Of a DNA stretch of 33,602 nt, positions 15,851-23,903 are shown piece after piece; position 1 is the stretch's first letter, and each line of letters begins with the position of its first letter. The DNA is from an uncultured Prevotella sp. (GTDB taxonomy: Bacteria > Bacteroidota > Bacteroidia > Bacteroidales > Bacteroidaceae). A program made the translations under genes and the position numbers. The stretch covers positions 1-33,602 of the forward strand of contig CALCVT010000104.1 in NCBI GenBank assembly GCA_937906495.1. Direction: 5' to 3'. The notes below the pieces were generated by a model. The model searched no databases. It worked only from the letters and a program-made list of their open reading frames with translations, and was not told the origin of the DNA.

Positions 15851-17503
15851 TTACTTAACAGTTACATTCTTTACTTCCCACGTACCTGATGAAGCTTGCT
15901 CCGACTTGTAAACAAAGGCAAACTGAATTTTCTTTCCTTTATAAGCTGCAAGGCTCTGAGTAGAGATAGTCCAGTCAGACCAACTGGTTCCCGAAGAATA
16001 GGTTGCTATGGGCAGTTGCTTCCACTCGCTGTTTTCAGCTTTTACATAGAGTGTCAGTTGCTCGCTCATCTTGTTTACATCTCCTTTATTGAACACATGC
16101 TCGAACGAAAGTTCGGGGGCAGCACTCTTGCTGAGGTCTACAACGGGCGATATGAGCCAACTTTCACTCTGGTGCGACTCATTGTTGAAGAAAGCCGATG
16201 CTTTCATGCAGCTGTAGCGTGAGTCGTGGTTCCAGATGTATTCCAGATTTCCGGCATTCACCTTGGTATCGATTGTAAAATTGCCTTGTCCGCCTGCAAA
16301 CGACTCGGTAAAGATTGCCTCGCCGGGGGTGGGATCGGGCTCGGGCTGCGACGGGCCTTCGGCAAGTCCGCCATCGGCCGTTGTAACCGTAAAGTCGTCA
16401 ATCAATTTGTCGGATGCTTCAGCAAAATTGCTCTTCTTGGGGTTCATCACCACGAAGTTCACCTTGGTCTGCTTGTCAAGTTTAAAAGCATAGGTCACCT
16501 GAGTCCATTCATTGGCTGTTGACGATGCATGTTCACCGTAGATGTATCCGTTCTGACTGGGAATTTTACCATCTTCGCCCACCAGGCAATAACCGGGACG
16601 CACCTGTCCTTCACCCTTGACATAGAACGACATAGTGTACGAACCGGGCTTAAGAGTATATTCCTTTGAGGCCAGACGCTTATTCAGCGTTTCGTGCGAA
16701 CCTACCAACACGGCATATTTTCCACCATGTGCATCCTCGCTTTGGCTAAGCTTGGCAGAGCTTGCAGTAGTGGTCGAAATCCATGCCTCGGGCTGTCCGG
16801 CAGCGGTCCAAAGTTCAAAGTCACTGTTTTCCAGAATATTGTTACCTCCAACGGGGGGAGTTTCGGGGTCGGGGGTAGCACCGGGCTTGTAGTCACCGGC
16901 TCCCTTTTCAACCTTGAGGTTCTTTACTTCCCAGGTAGCACCCTTGCTCTCTGCACGATAGCGTAGCGCAATAGTTACATTTTCCTGTCCGATAAATTCT
17001 GCAGGAATATCAATGTTTCCCGACTTGTACCAGGTATCCCAGTCGGAACCTTGCTCTTGGTTGTACTCCAATGCTGTCCAGTTGGCATCTGCGGGACGGC
17101 CGCTGTAATCCTTACTGATGAGCAATTGATAGAAGTCTTTGAGTTCGTTGGCATTGGCATAGCGCAAGATATACTCGAAACTGATGTGGGCATTCTCGAC
17201 CTTCGAAAGGTTCATATGGGGCGAGATGAGCCAACTGTCGGCCGGATGGTTTTCTTTTACACCATCGCCATCTTTATCAACATACGAGGTGGTTTGCACA
17301 CAGCCAAAATTGCAGTTCCAAGGGAAATCGCCAACGGTACAAATGGTAGAGAATTCGCCAAGCGAGTTAGAGAAGGTCTCGCTGAGAATGGTATTGCTTT
17401 CAGTTTCCTCACCATTGATTTCATAAGGAGCCGGAACATCTTCGCAGGCTGTAAAACCAAGCGTCAGCAATGCTGCGGCCAGTGAAAGAACATACTTTTT
17501 CAT
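15851..17503 (-). CDS. Choice-of-anchor J lipoprotein with two anchor-J domains and a central CBM-like domain
   Basis: A 550-residue exported lipoprotein with lipobox FTAC and Cys at 20. Two similar domains (about 39-200 and 401-550) share the landmarks SWLISP, a D/SW-rich loop and a closing TWEVKN strand. This is the pattern of choice-of-anchor J/MAM-like jelly-roll domains. Between them (about 221-378) is a domain starting NILENSDFELW that resembles carbohydrate-binding-module jelly rolls. Pro-rich linkers separate the three. No catalytic motif is visible. It lies 26 bases after the DUF5689 gene and ahead of the nuclease, so a binding or scaffolding role at the cell surface for the receptor's substrate is likely. 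The ligand is unknown. Confidence 0.82.
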   Translation of the reverse strand: MKKYVLSLAAALLTLGFTACEDVPAPYEINGEETESNTILSETFSNSLGEFSTICTVGDFPWNCNFGCVQTTSYVDKDGDGVKENHPADSWLISPHMNLSKVENAHISFEYILRYANANELKDFYQLLISKDYSGRPADANWTALEYNQEQGSDWDTWYKSGNIDIPAEFIGQENVTIALRYRAESKGATWEVKNLKVEKGAGDYKPGATPDPETPPVGGNNILENSDFELWTAAGQPEAWISTTTASSAKLSQSEDAHGGKYAVLVGSHETLNKRLASKEYTLKPGSYTMSFYVKGEGQVRPGYCLVGEDGKIPSQNGYIYGEHASSTANEWTQVTYAFKLDKQTKVNFVVMNPKKSNFAEASDKLIDDFTVTTADGGLAEGPSQPEPDPTPGEAIFTESFAGGQGNFTIDTKVNAGNLEYIWNHDSRYSCMKASAFFNNESHQSESWLISPVVDLSKSAAPELSFEHVFNKGDVNKMSEQLTLYVKAENSEWKQLPIATYSSGTSWSDWTISTQSLAAYKGKKIQFAFVYKSEQASSGTWEVKNVTVK

Positions 17504-17529
17504 TATAATTGCATTTGTTATTGTAAATA

Positions 17530-18411
17530 CTACTTGATGTCGTCTACCGAACGGAGCTGTATCTGCCAGTTATTATAAATACTGAGCAATCCGGTATAGC
17601 TGTGTTCGCCCTGAGGCATGATGGTAAAGGCAATGTCGTTCTTGGTCGAAGTACGGATGGTTACCTTTGTATTATTCACAGCATTGGTCAGCGTGCGGTC
17701 AACACCATATCCGGCATCCTGAAGTTCTTCGGGTGCAAAGATGGCTTTGCCATCAGCTTCGGCAATCGTGCCTTTAACGGTTACAAGCTGCGGATAATTT
17801 TGCGGAGTTTTGTTTTCTGAAGCACGCAGCCACTCGGGTGAACGCTCAATGGGCTGACACTCCGCACACGAAGGCTCGGGTTTACCTACCAGTTCAATGT
17901 TTGTTTGACAAAGTTGCAGCAAAATCGGGCCCAATCTAAGGTTACCGCTGCTGGTGTAGTAAGGCTGACCTATTTTAGGCAGTTTTGAATACACACCAAT
18001 ATAAAGGCCTTTAAGGTTAACCTTGATGCGTTGTCCCACGGGGAAGTAAGGGGTGAGCCAGGTGTGCTTAACAGCCAATACTATGGCCTGATCGCGACTG
18101 GGATCATCGGCAGGCTTATTGGTATCGATATGGCGGATAAGCAAGGTTTGGTAGAGGTTTCCTCCACAATCGTTGGCTGCCACTACTCCCTCGAGTATAA
18201 GATCTTCCTTCACCTGTTCAAAGGCGTTGGTCTGGGCAAAAAGGCTGCTTTTATCCTGTTTAAGTTTGGCTATGGAATAATTAACTTCGCCAATAGACGT
18301 GGGGCTCGTTATCAGATAGTCGTCGGTGTTGGGTTCGTCATAATCGTCCATACACGCAGTAAGGCTTCCGAAGGTCAGCACTGCCACCATAAATTTGAGG
18401 AACTTGTTCAT
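17530..18411 (-). CDS. DUF5689 lipoprotein, possible OB-fold
   Basis: A 293-residue exported lipoprotein with lipobox SLTAC and Cys at 20. It resembles DUF5689. Residues of about 65-165 show a run of alternating beta strands: LILEGVVAAND, then NLYQTLLIRHI, then a VGQRIKVNLKG strand. This looks like an oligonucleotide/oligosaccharide-binding (OB) barrel as found beside nuclease domains. Four cysteines occur in the middle part, including a CAEC pair. There are no obvious catalytic residues. It follows the TonB-dependent receptor by 159 bases and is 26 bases before the anchor-J gene, so it takes the place that a SusD-type binding protein has in glycan loci. The nucleic-acid-binding role is inference. 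Confidence 0.8.
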   Translation of the reverse strand: MNKFLKFMVAVLTFGSLTACMDDYDEPNTDDYLITSPTSIGEVNYSIAKLKQDKSSLFAQTNAFEQVKEDLILEGVVAANDCGGNLYQTLLIRHIDTNKPADDPSRDQAIVLAVKHTWLTPYFPVGQRIKVNLKGLYIGVYSKLPKIGQPYYTSSGNLRLGPILLQLCQTNIELVGKPEPSCAECQPIERSPEWLRASENKTPQNYPQLVTVKGTIAEADGKAIFAPEELQDAGYGVDRTLTNAVNNTKVTIRTSTKNDIAFTIMPQGEHSYTGLLSIYNNWQIQLRSVDDIK

Positions 18412-18443
18412 AATTTGTATTCAGGACCCTGTCTTTGTGTCGG

Positions 18444-18555
18444 GTGCCTTCACAAGGCACGCCGGCACATTGACTGGATTGTTTTGAATGATTGTTGATG
18501 TTAGCACGTTGCCGCAAACTTACACCTCGGCCCTAAGCGGCGTTGTAAGCAGCGG
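18444..18555 (-). promoter_or_regulatory. Hairpins between the receptor and DUF5689 genes
   Basis: Two fold-back elements lie in the 159-base gap. GTGCCTT/AAGGCAC (18444-18450 with 18454-18460) has a three-base loop. A longer interrupted stem has CCGC..CTTACA paired with TGTAAG..GCGG between 18512 and 18555. Neither has a T run, so they more likely stabilise or partly separate the receptor mRNA from the lipoprotein genes than end transcription. Confidence 0.45.
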
Positions 18556-18570
18556 TTCGTTTGCCGGTAA

Positions 18571-21234
18571 TCAGAACTTGAAGCCAATATTCAAGAAGGC
18601 GTTAAACGCATTGGCGTAGTAGTACTTAGAGTTCTTAGAGAAACGATAAGCCTTGGCAACGCCAGTCTGATAGTAGTCATCGCGGTTCTGCTCATAACCT
18701 CCGGTGCGCAAATTACGGTTATTTGTTATATTCTGCATCGAGAGGTTAATGCTCAAGCTCTTGCCTCGCTTCAAACGGATGTACTTACCTATTGAGGCAT
18801 CGAGCATAAAGCCACCATCAAACTTTTCCTGCTTGGCTGCATATGCATCTACCACATTTCCCTGCTTATCGTACAATACGCCACCATTCTCCTTGAGTTC
18901 AGCCTTAGTAACGTCGTAAGTAAGGTTCGGCTCGGTACTCGAAATATAATACTTCGAGATATTGCCTAAGCGGCGATACTCCGAAAAGTCAACATATACG
19001 CGATCGTAATAATTGAGGTTGGCTTCGAAGAACCAGCCGTTTGTATTGTACGAAAGGCCAATGCTGGCAGCAGCAAGGGGAGTTCCGTTTACACGCATGC
19101 CATTAGCTATTACACGCAGAGGCATGTTTTCGCCGGTTACGGGGTTTTTCCAAACGTTGAGCGCTTTGATGGTCGAGCCTTTCATTCCTTCGTAATTTAC
19201 TTCGGCCAAGGGATTGTTTACATACTTAGCTTCGCCATAAGTACCTGTCAGGTTGATGGCAAAGTTTGAAGTAATGTTATACTTAAAGGCTGCTTCCACA
19301 CCATAATGTTCGCGGTCAATGCCACTCATCGTGAGGTAAGTAAAGCGCGACTGCTGGTCGTTGTAGAAGGCTGTTTGCTCTACACCATTGTTAAAACGGG
19401 TGTAGTAGCCCGTAACCTTACCCGAGAAGTTACCAAAGCGAAACTGGTAAGAAGCCTCGGCATTGAATATCTGCTCATTGGTAAGATTCTGAACAAAATT
19501 GTTCTGCATACGCGGTGCCACGAAACTGTTTCGTGCAAGCGGAGCGTTGCTTTCCATACCAAAGCTGGCATTCAGGATGTGCGAACCCGAAGGACGATAC
19601 GTCAGACCAAAGCGTCCGCCTCCGCCCAGGAAGTAGGCTTTTCCGCTCTTTCCGTAAGAGTTTTCGGGAGCACGGCCATTTTGCATCAAGCCCTCGCGCT
19701 CCATGGTTGTACCCTCGGCAAAAGCGCTGAGATTGTAGGTAAAGTTACCTTGTTTAAGTTCGTAAAGTCCGTAAAGTCGGGCCTTGTTTACAAAGATGTT
19801 GTAATTATATCCAAACTTGTCGTCCACGCCGATTTTACGGTTGGGGTGGCGCAGGTCGTTTTGGGCTTCGATGCTGTTAATACCGTAGTCGCTTGCCGCA
19901 AACTTGTCTATATCGGTAAAGGTATGTCCGCCCAAAAGGTCGGCCATGGTTTTGTAATGCATACCCTTGGTTGTATTCAGCGAAAGGCCGAGGGTATATT
20001 TCTGGTTACGGTTAACCTCGTGATTTAATGCCGTATTAAAGGCAAATACCATTTGGTCGTTATGACGGCGCTCTTGATAATAGAGCGTTTCACCGCCTGC
20101 AGCCTCGTTTTGGCGGTTTACAAAATACATGCGGTCCCAGTTTATCTGTCGGTTGGCCTTTGATGCAAGCCAAAAGTCCTTGACGGTGTTATACTGCTCG
20201 AGCAAGTAAGGATTTTGAGCCAGATATTCGGGATTATTCTTTTCGGGATCCCACACATCGAATATAGAACTGGGCAAGTTTTTGTAGTAGTCGGGGCGCG
20301 GGTCGTAGGCATCACCGCTCCAGCTCAGAGCTGTAGAACTATACATGGAGTACTTGAATCCGGCAGCCGTAGTGAGTTTCATCTGGTCTTTAATCTTCCA
20401 GTCCCAGGTCAGGATAGCTGTTGGTTCGAAGTCGTTCACCACGCGTGCATTACGTTTTTCTCCGCCCTGATATCCCCAGTTGGGGTTATAATAGTGCGAG
20501 TTAGCTAACCAATAAGCCTCCTCAGTCGAAGCACCTTGCTGTGCACGTTCAGTAGGAGAGCCAAAGGCTACGAGCGAAAGGGCATGCTTGTCGCCAAAGC
20601 GCTTTTCGGCCGAAAGGAAGAAAGAAAGCGAGTTATAGAATGTTCCTTCAATTACGCCCTCATTGGCCCAGCGATACCCGATAAGGCCGGCAAAGGCCCA
20701 ACCTGAGGGTAACAAGCCTGTGGCATGCGTAAACATGCCTCGAGCCACGTAGTTGCGGTTTGTGCCCGAGAGTGTTAGTTTAGAACCTTGTGCAAACTGA
20801 CTGGCACGTGTGTTCACACTGGTGGCCCCACCAATGCCTGCCATACCAAAGTGGTTATAGCCATAGGCCGTAACACCTTCCTGGTTACGCACAGCATCGT
20901 TCATACCGCCCACCATGCTATAACCAAAACGTCCGAGTTCCAGGTCATTAAGCTGCAAGCCGTTCATGTAATAGTTATTATACATGTTGTCGTAGGCACG
21001 TACTCGGAAGCGCATCGGACTGAACAGATAGCCCACCTCTGAAAGGTAAGGGTCGTTTTTAGAACCGGTAATAGTTGATACCGTTTGGGATGCATCATTG
21101 TCCTCGTCAAGCTGCGACTCCGTGAAAGTGAAGTCTGCGTTGTCCAGCACTTCCAGGGTGTCAACGGGTGTTTGCGCCCACGAGGCCGAAGCCATGAGCA
21201 GGGCACCCGCCGTAAGTAATACACCTTTTGTCAT
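18571..21234 (-). CDS. TonB-dependent outer-membrane receptor
   Basis: An 887-residue outer-membrane barrel for active uptake energised by TonB. A signal peptide ends at ASASWAQ (about residue 21). A short acidic segment precedes a plug region (about 65-150) with the features RVRAYDNMYNNYYMNG and GIGGATSVNTR. The rest is the long alternating barrel, ending in the aromatic C-terminus NIGFKF expected of an outer-membrane protein. There is no N-terminal carboxypeptidase-like domain and no SusD gene next to it, so it is not a standard SusC. DTLEVL near the mature N-terminus could act as TonB box. It is first of a same-strand block with two lipoproteins and a nuclease. Nucleic-acid fragments or nucleotides are the best guess for its substrate; metal or phosphate compounds are alternatives. 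Confidence 0.9.
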   Translation of the reverse strand: MTKGVLLTAGALLMASASWAQTPVDTLEVLDNADFTFTESQLDEDNDASQTVSTITGSKNDPYLSEVGYLFSPMRFRVRAYDNMYNNYYMNGLQLNDLELGRFGYSMVGGMNDAVRNQEGVTAYGYNHFGMAGIGGATSVNTRASQFAQGSKLTLSGTNRNYVARGMFTHATGLLPSGWAFAGLIGYRWANEGVIEGTFYNSLSFFLSAEKRFGDKHALSLVAFGSPTERAQQGASTEEAYWLANSHYYNPNWGYQGGEKRNARVVNDFEPTAILTWDWKIKDQMKLTTAAGFKYSMYSSTALSWSGDAYDPRPDYYKNLPSSIFDVWDPEKNNPEYLAQNPYLLEQYNTVKDFWLASKANRQINWDRMYFVNRQNEAAGGETLYYQERRHNDQMVFAFNTALNHEVNRNQKYTLGLSLNTTKGMHYKTMADLLGGHTFTDIDKFAASDYGINSIEAQNDLRHPNRKIGVDDKFGYNYNIFVNKARLYGLYELKQGNFTYNLSAFAEGTTMEREGLMQNGRAPENSYGKSGKAYFLGGGGRFGLTYRPSGSHILNASFGMESNAPLARNSFVAPRMQNNFVQNLTNEQIFNAEASYQFRFGNFSGKVTGYYTRFNNGVEQTAFYNDQQSRFTYLTMSGIDREHYGVEAAFKYNITSNFAINLTGTYGEAKYVNNPLAEVNYEGMKGSTIKALNVWKNPVTGENMPLRVIANGMRVNGTPLAAASIGLSYNTNGWFFEANLNYYDRVYVDFSEYRRLGNISKYYISSTEPNLTYDVTKAELKENGGVLYDKQGNVVDAYAAKQEKFDGGFMLDASIGKYIRLKRGKSLSINLSMQNITNNRNLRTGGYEQNRDDYYQTGVAKAYRFSKNSKYYYANAFNAFLNIGFKF

Positions 21235-21378
21235 ATTGGGATTTTGATTTTTGGGTTAAGGGGACGAAAATACAGGGTTAAAAAGTAGTTTCCCCACATT
21301 GTTTGGCTTACGTCGGGGAGGGGCTTCTCTTTAATCCTTCTGTCTATTCCGTTTTAACCGCTATAATTATTTTCGATG

Positions 21379-21442
21379 CAAATGTACGAAAAAAAGCAAC
21401 GAACCCTTTGACAAATGTATGAATATTTAATAAGAGTGCACA
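21379..21442 (-). promoter_or_regulatory. Twin -7 boxes for the receptor operon
   Basis: TACATTTG occurs twice on the minus strand (21419 to 21412 and 21386 to 21379), each an exact TAnnTTTG. The distal one has TGTG (21442-21439) at a 19-base spacing, three of four to TTTG. The proximal one has no good -33. Leader length would be about 140-175 bases. Confidence 0.45.
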
Positions 21443-21461
21443 GGATGTCGTTTTTTTTTAG

Positions 21462-21469
21462 GAAATTTG
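21462..21469 (+). promoter_or_regulatory. Weak -7 box of the secreted phosphodiesterase gene
   Basis: GAAATTTG matches TAnnTTTG in seven of eight positions and would give a leader of roughly 15-20 bases. It lacks a TTTG at the right distance, so it is only a candidate. It follows a tract of nine Ts. Confidence 0.25.
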
Positions 21470-21491
21470 CGCCGAAACATTCTAACGCTTT

Positions 21492-22637
21492 ATGAAAAAG
21501 TTCTTTTTACCCTTAGCGCTAACCATCTTGGCGCTCTGCTCGTTTACTACGCTCAGCCCGTTAACCACACGGGCACAAAGCGAGCAAACCAAACGCTATG
21601 CCCTTTACGGAGTGGCCTTTTATAATTTGGAGAATCTCTTCGATACCATCCACGATGCCGGGAAAAATGATTACGAATACTTACCCGATGGCAAGAATAA
21701 GTGGAATAAAATGAAGTATGAAGCCAAACTGCACAACATGGCTCGTGTGCTCTCTGAACTCTGTACCGATAAATTGCCTGCAGGGCCGGCTGTAATCGGA
21801 CTTTCGGAAGTTGAAAATCACCGAGTGCTTGAAGACCTGCTCAAGCAGCCGGCTCTTGCCAAGCGAGGCTATAAATACATCACCATTCCGAGCCGTGACC
21901 GCCGCGGTATTGAATGTTCTTTTTTTTACAATCCGCGCTTTTTCAAATACGAAAACTGCATGCTGGTGCCCTATTACTATGCTGAGAGCGGAAAGGTTGA
22001 CGATCCACTGCTCGGATTCTACACCAACAACGATGGCAAGGTATGCGCCTACGATGACCTCAAAGGCGACACCACACACATTACCCGCGGTTTTCTGGTG
22101 ATGGAAGGTAGATTGGCTGGCGAAAAGATGTTCTTCATCGTAAACCACTGGCCCTCGCGTGGTGCAGGCGACGAAATACGCCAGCGTGCCGGATTCCAAG
22201 TGCGCAAACTGACCGATGCTCTGCTCCAGCAAAATCCCGAAGCCAAAGTTGTTATTATGGGCGACCTTAACGACGACCCTGCCAACAAGAGCATTGCCGA
22301 ACAACTGGGATGCAAAAACGACATGAAAAAGGTTAACAAGCCAACCGACCTTTATAACCCCTGGCATCATACACTTTACAAGGTTGGACAAGGCACCTTG
22401 CTTTACAACGGGCAGTGGAACCTTTTTGACCAGATTATTGTTAACGGCAACCTTATAGGCAAAGACCGTACGAGCCTTAAGTTCTACCAGCACGCCATCT
22501 TTATGCGCGACTACCTTTTCCAGCAAGAGGGGCGCTACAAGGGCAATCCGCTACGCACCCATGCCGGCGGGGTTTGGCTCAATGGCTACTCTGACCACTT
22601 GCCAACACAAATTTACCTGATTAAGGAAATGAAGTAA
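21492..22637 (+). CDS. Secreted endonuclease/exonuclease/phosphatase family protein
   Basis: A metal-dependent phosphodiesterase of the DNase I/exonuclease III superfamily with 381 residues. An N-terminal signal peptide ends near TTRAQ (about residue 29). All core motifs are visible: N45 in FYNLENLF, E106 in IGLSEVEN, N218-H219 in VNHWPSR, D258 and N260 in IMGDLNDDP, and the C-terminal S367-D368-H369. It should therefore be active, on DNA, RNA, nucleotides or another phosphoester. It is transcribed away from the TonB-receptor operon across a 257-base spacer, which together with its export suggests a shared job. It carries a signal peptidase I type signal rather than a lipobox, so it may be periplasmic or secreted. 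Confidence 0.9.
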   Translation: MKKFFLPLALTILALCSFTTLSPLTTRAQSEQTKRYALYGVAFYNLENLFDTIHDAGKNDYEYLPDGKNKWNKMKYEAKLHNMARVLSELCTDKLPAGPAVIGLSEVENHRVLEDLLKQPALAKRGYKYITIPSRDRRGIECSFFYNPRFFKYENCMLVPYYYAESGKVDDPLLGFYTNNDGKVCAYDDLKGDTTHITRGFLVMEGRLAGEKMFFIVNHWPSRGAGDEIRQRAGFQVRKLTDALLQQNPEAKVVIMGDLNDDPANKSIAEQLGCKNDMKKVNKPTDLYNPWHHTLYKVGQGTLLYNGQWNLFDQIIVNGNLIGKDRTSLKFYQHAIFMRDYLFQQEGRYKGNPLRTHAGGVWLNGYSDHLPTQIYLIKEMK

Positions 22638-22649
22638 ATACGCTCACTT

Positions 22650-22693
22650 CGGGTGCGGCAACTGACATTATGTATAGCCGGTTGTTGCACCCG
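22650..22693 (+). terminator. Hairpin after the secreted phosphodiesterase gene
   Basis: A 13-pair stem (22650-22662 with 22681-22693, including G-T pairs) has an 18-base loop. Only a short TTT follows, so it is a weak terminator by itself. It is the first of three hairpins between two convergent genes. Confidence 0.55.
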
Positions 22694-22710
22694 TTTGCTA
22701 TAATACACTT

Positions 22711-22736
22711 ATCAGCTGCAGTTTGCTGCAGCTGAT
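22711..22736. repeat. Perfect 11-base inverted repeat
   Basis: ATCAGCTGCAG (22711-22721) and its exact complement (22726-22736) are separated by TTTG. It is the middle of three hairpins in the convergent gap. No T run is attached on either strand. Confidence 0.75.
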
Positions 22737-22742
22737 ATAACC

Positions 22743-22792
22743 ATAAAGGACGGATTCGGTATACACGTTTGCATACCGGATCCGCCCTTTAT
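22743..22792 (-). terminator. Hairpin terminator after the HIT gene, possibly bidirectional
   Basis: A 20-pair stem (22743-22762 with 22773-22792) has one mismatch and one wobble around a ten-base loop, starting about 20 bases after the HIT stop codon. AAA/TTT pairs at its base give short T runs on both sides. It probably stops transcription from both convergent genes. Confidence 0.7.
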
Positions 22793-22812
22793 CAAACCGG
22801 CAATCAGAGCCG

Positions 22813-23205
22813 TTATTCAAAAGCCTGTAAAATGTTATTTGCTGTTTCCTGCATTGTTTCGGTCGAAAGCTGAAGTTTGGGTTTTCTAAAATCCATATCG
22901 CCTTCGCTATGAAGAGGCACCAGGTGAATGTGTGCATGATTCACTTCGAGCCCGAGCACAGCCATACCCACCTTAGTGCAAGGATAAGCCTTACGGATGG
23001 CTGCAGCCACACGTTTGGCAAAAATAACCATATCGGCAAGTTCCTCGTCGGTCAGGTCAAACAAATAGTCAACTTCGTGTTTAGGCACAACAAGAGTATG
23101 ACCTTGTGCCAGCGGGTTGATGTCGAGAAAAGCGTAGAACTTGTCGTTCTCAGCACACTTATACGAGGGGATTTCGCCCGCAATAATTCGCGAAAAGATA
23201 GTCAT
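22813..23205 (-). CDS. HIT-family nucleotide-binding hydrolase
   Basis: A 130-residue histidine-triad protein of the Hint branch, expected to hydrolyse adenosine phosphoramidates or similar nucleotides in the cytoplasm. The triad is H90, H92, H94 in NHAHIHLVPL. The N-terminus MTIFSRIIAGEIP and the GHTLVVPKH strand (about 35-43) are typical. It lies 96 bases after greA on the same strand and probably shares its transcript, an arrangement I recall as common in Bacteroidales. The natural substrate is not known from sequence. Confidence 0.94.
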   Translation of the reverse strand: MTIFSRIIAGEIPSYKCAENDKFYAFLDINPLAQGHTLVVPKHEVDYLFDLTDEELADMVIFAKRVAAAIRKAYPCTKVGMAVLGLEVNHAHIHLVPLHSEGDMDFRKPKLQLSTETMQETANNILQAFE

Positions 23206-23301
23206 AATGCGATTGGTGCTTATGGGGGTTAAAGTTTGGTTATTTATTAGTTATTACAAGCCGGAGGCAGCAAACTCGTTTGTACGTAGCACACCCTACT
23301 G

Positions 23302-23769
23302 CTAACCTACCGAAATGTTGAGGATTTCAAGGTTGATTATACCCTGCGGTATCTTTACCTCTACAATATCGCCCACCTTTTTGCCAAGCAAGCCCTGAGC
23401 AATAGGAGTGGTCGACGATATTTTACCCTCACGCAGGTTTGCCTCGCTTTCGCTTACAATGGTATATTTCATAACCATACCATTCTTCACATTTTTCATT
23501 TCTACGGTCGAGAGTATCTGTACGATATCACTACGCAGCTTGGTGGCATCGATAATCTTAGCCTCGGCAATGGCAGCTTTAAGGTTGTTGATTTTCATTT
23601 CAAGCATACCCTGGGCTTCTTTGGCTGCATCGTATTCGCTGTTTTCTGAAAGGTCGCCTTTGTCGCGGGCCTCTGCAATAGCTGCCGAGGCGGCAGGGCG
23701 TTCAACTGATTCCATGTGACGGAGCTGGGCTACCATTTTATCGTAGCCCTCTTGAGTCATGTAAGCCAT
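23302..23769 (-). CDS. greA: Transcription elongation factor GreA
   Basis: Rescues backtracked RNA polymerase by inserting its N-terminal coiled coil in the secondary channel and stimulating transcript cleavage. At 155 residues it has the normal length. Residues 1-75 form the coiled coil with the tip signature ARDKGDLSENSEYDAAKE; the acidic tip residues (D, E) needed for cleavage are present. The rest is the FKBP-like domain ending in PQGIINLEILNI. The start MAYMTQEGY at 23769 is the usual Bacteroidota N-terminus. Transcription from the promoter at 23904-23934 has to pass a strong hairpin terminator inside the leader before it reaches this gene. Confidence 0.96.
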   Translation of the reverse strand: MAYMTQEGYDKMVAQLRHMESVERPAASAAIAEARDKGDLSENSEYDAAKEAQGMLEMKINNLKAAIAEAKIIDATKLRSDIVQILSTVEMKNVKNGMVMKYTIVSESEANLREGKISSTTPIAQGLLGKKVGDIVEVKIPQGIINLEILNISVG

Positions 23770-23826
23770 AATTATTGATTGGTATTATTTCTGTTTTCCA
23801 GTCTGTTCGCAGCGAGCGTAACAGAT

Positions 23827-23874
23827 AAAAAAAAACCGAAAGAACTCCTGCGCTGAATGTGCTGGAATCCTTTC
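23827..23874 (-). terminator. Terminator in the greA leader
   Basis: On the minus strand an 11-pair stem (23874-23864 with 23848-23838, two G-U pairs) closes a 15-base loop. Two bases further on nine consecutive Us follow (23835 to 23827). This is the form of a strong rho-independent terminator. It lies between the greA promoter and the greA ATG, so it must act as an attenuator or as the end of a small RNA. Confidence 0.8.
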
Positions 23875-23903
23875 AACATGCTTTTTCTATGTTTTATCGA
23901 CAG

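Noticed and set aside
19306..20028. 240-codon frame antisense to the TonB receptor
   Set aside because: Shadow of a real gene; the receptor frame has the family features and this one has none.
21681..22526. 281-codon frame antisense to the secreted phosphodiesterase
   Set aside because: Shadow frame; all catalytic motifs are in the plus-strand protein.
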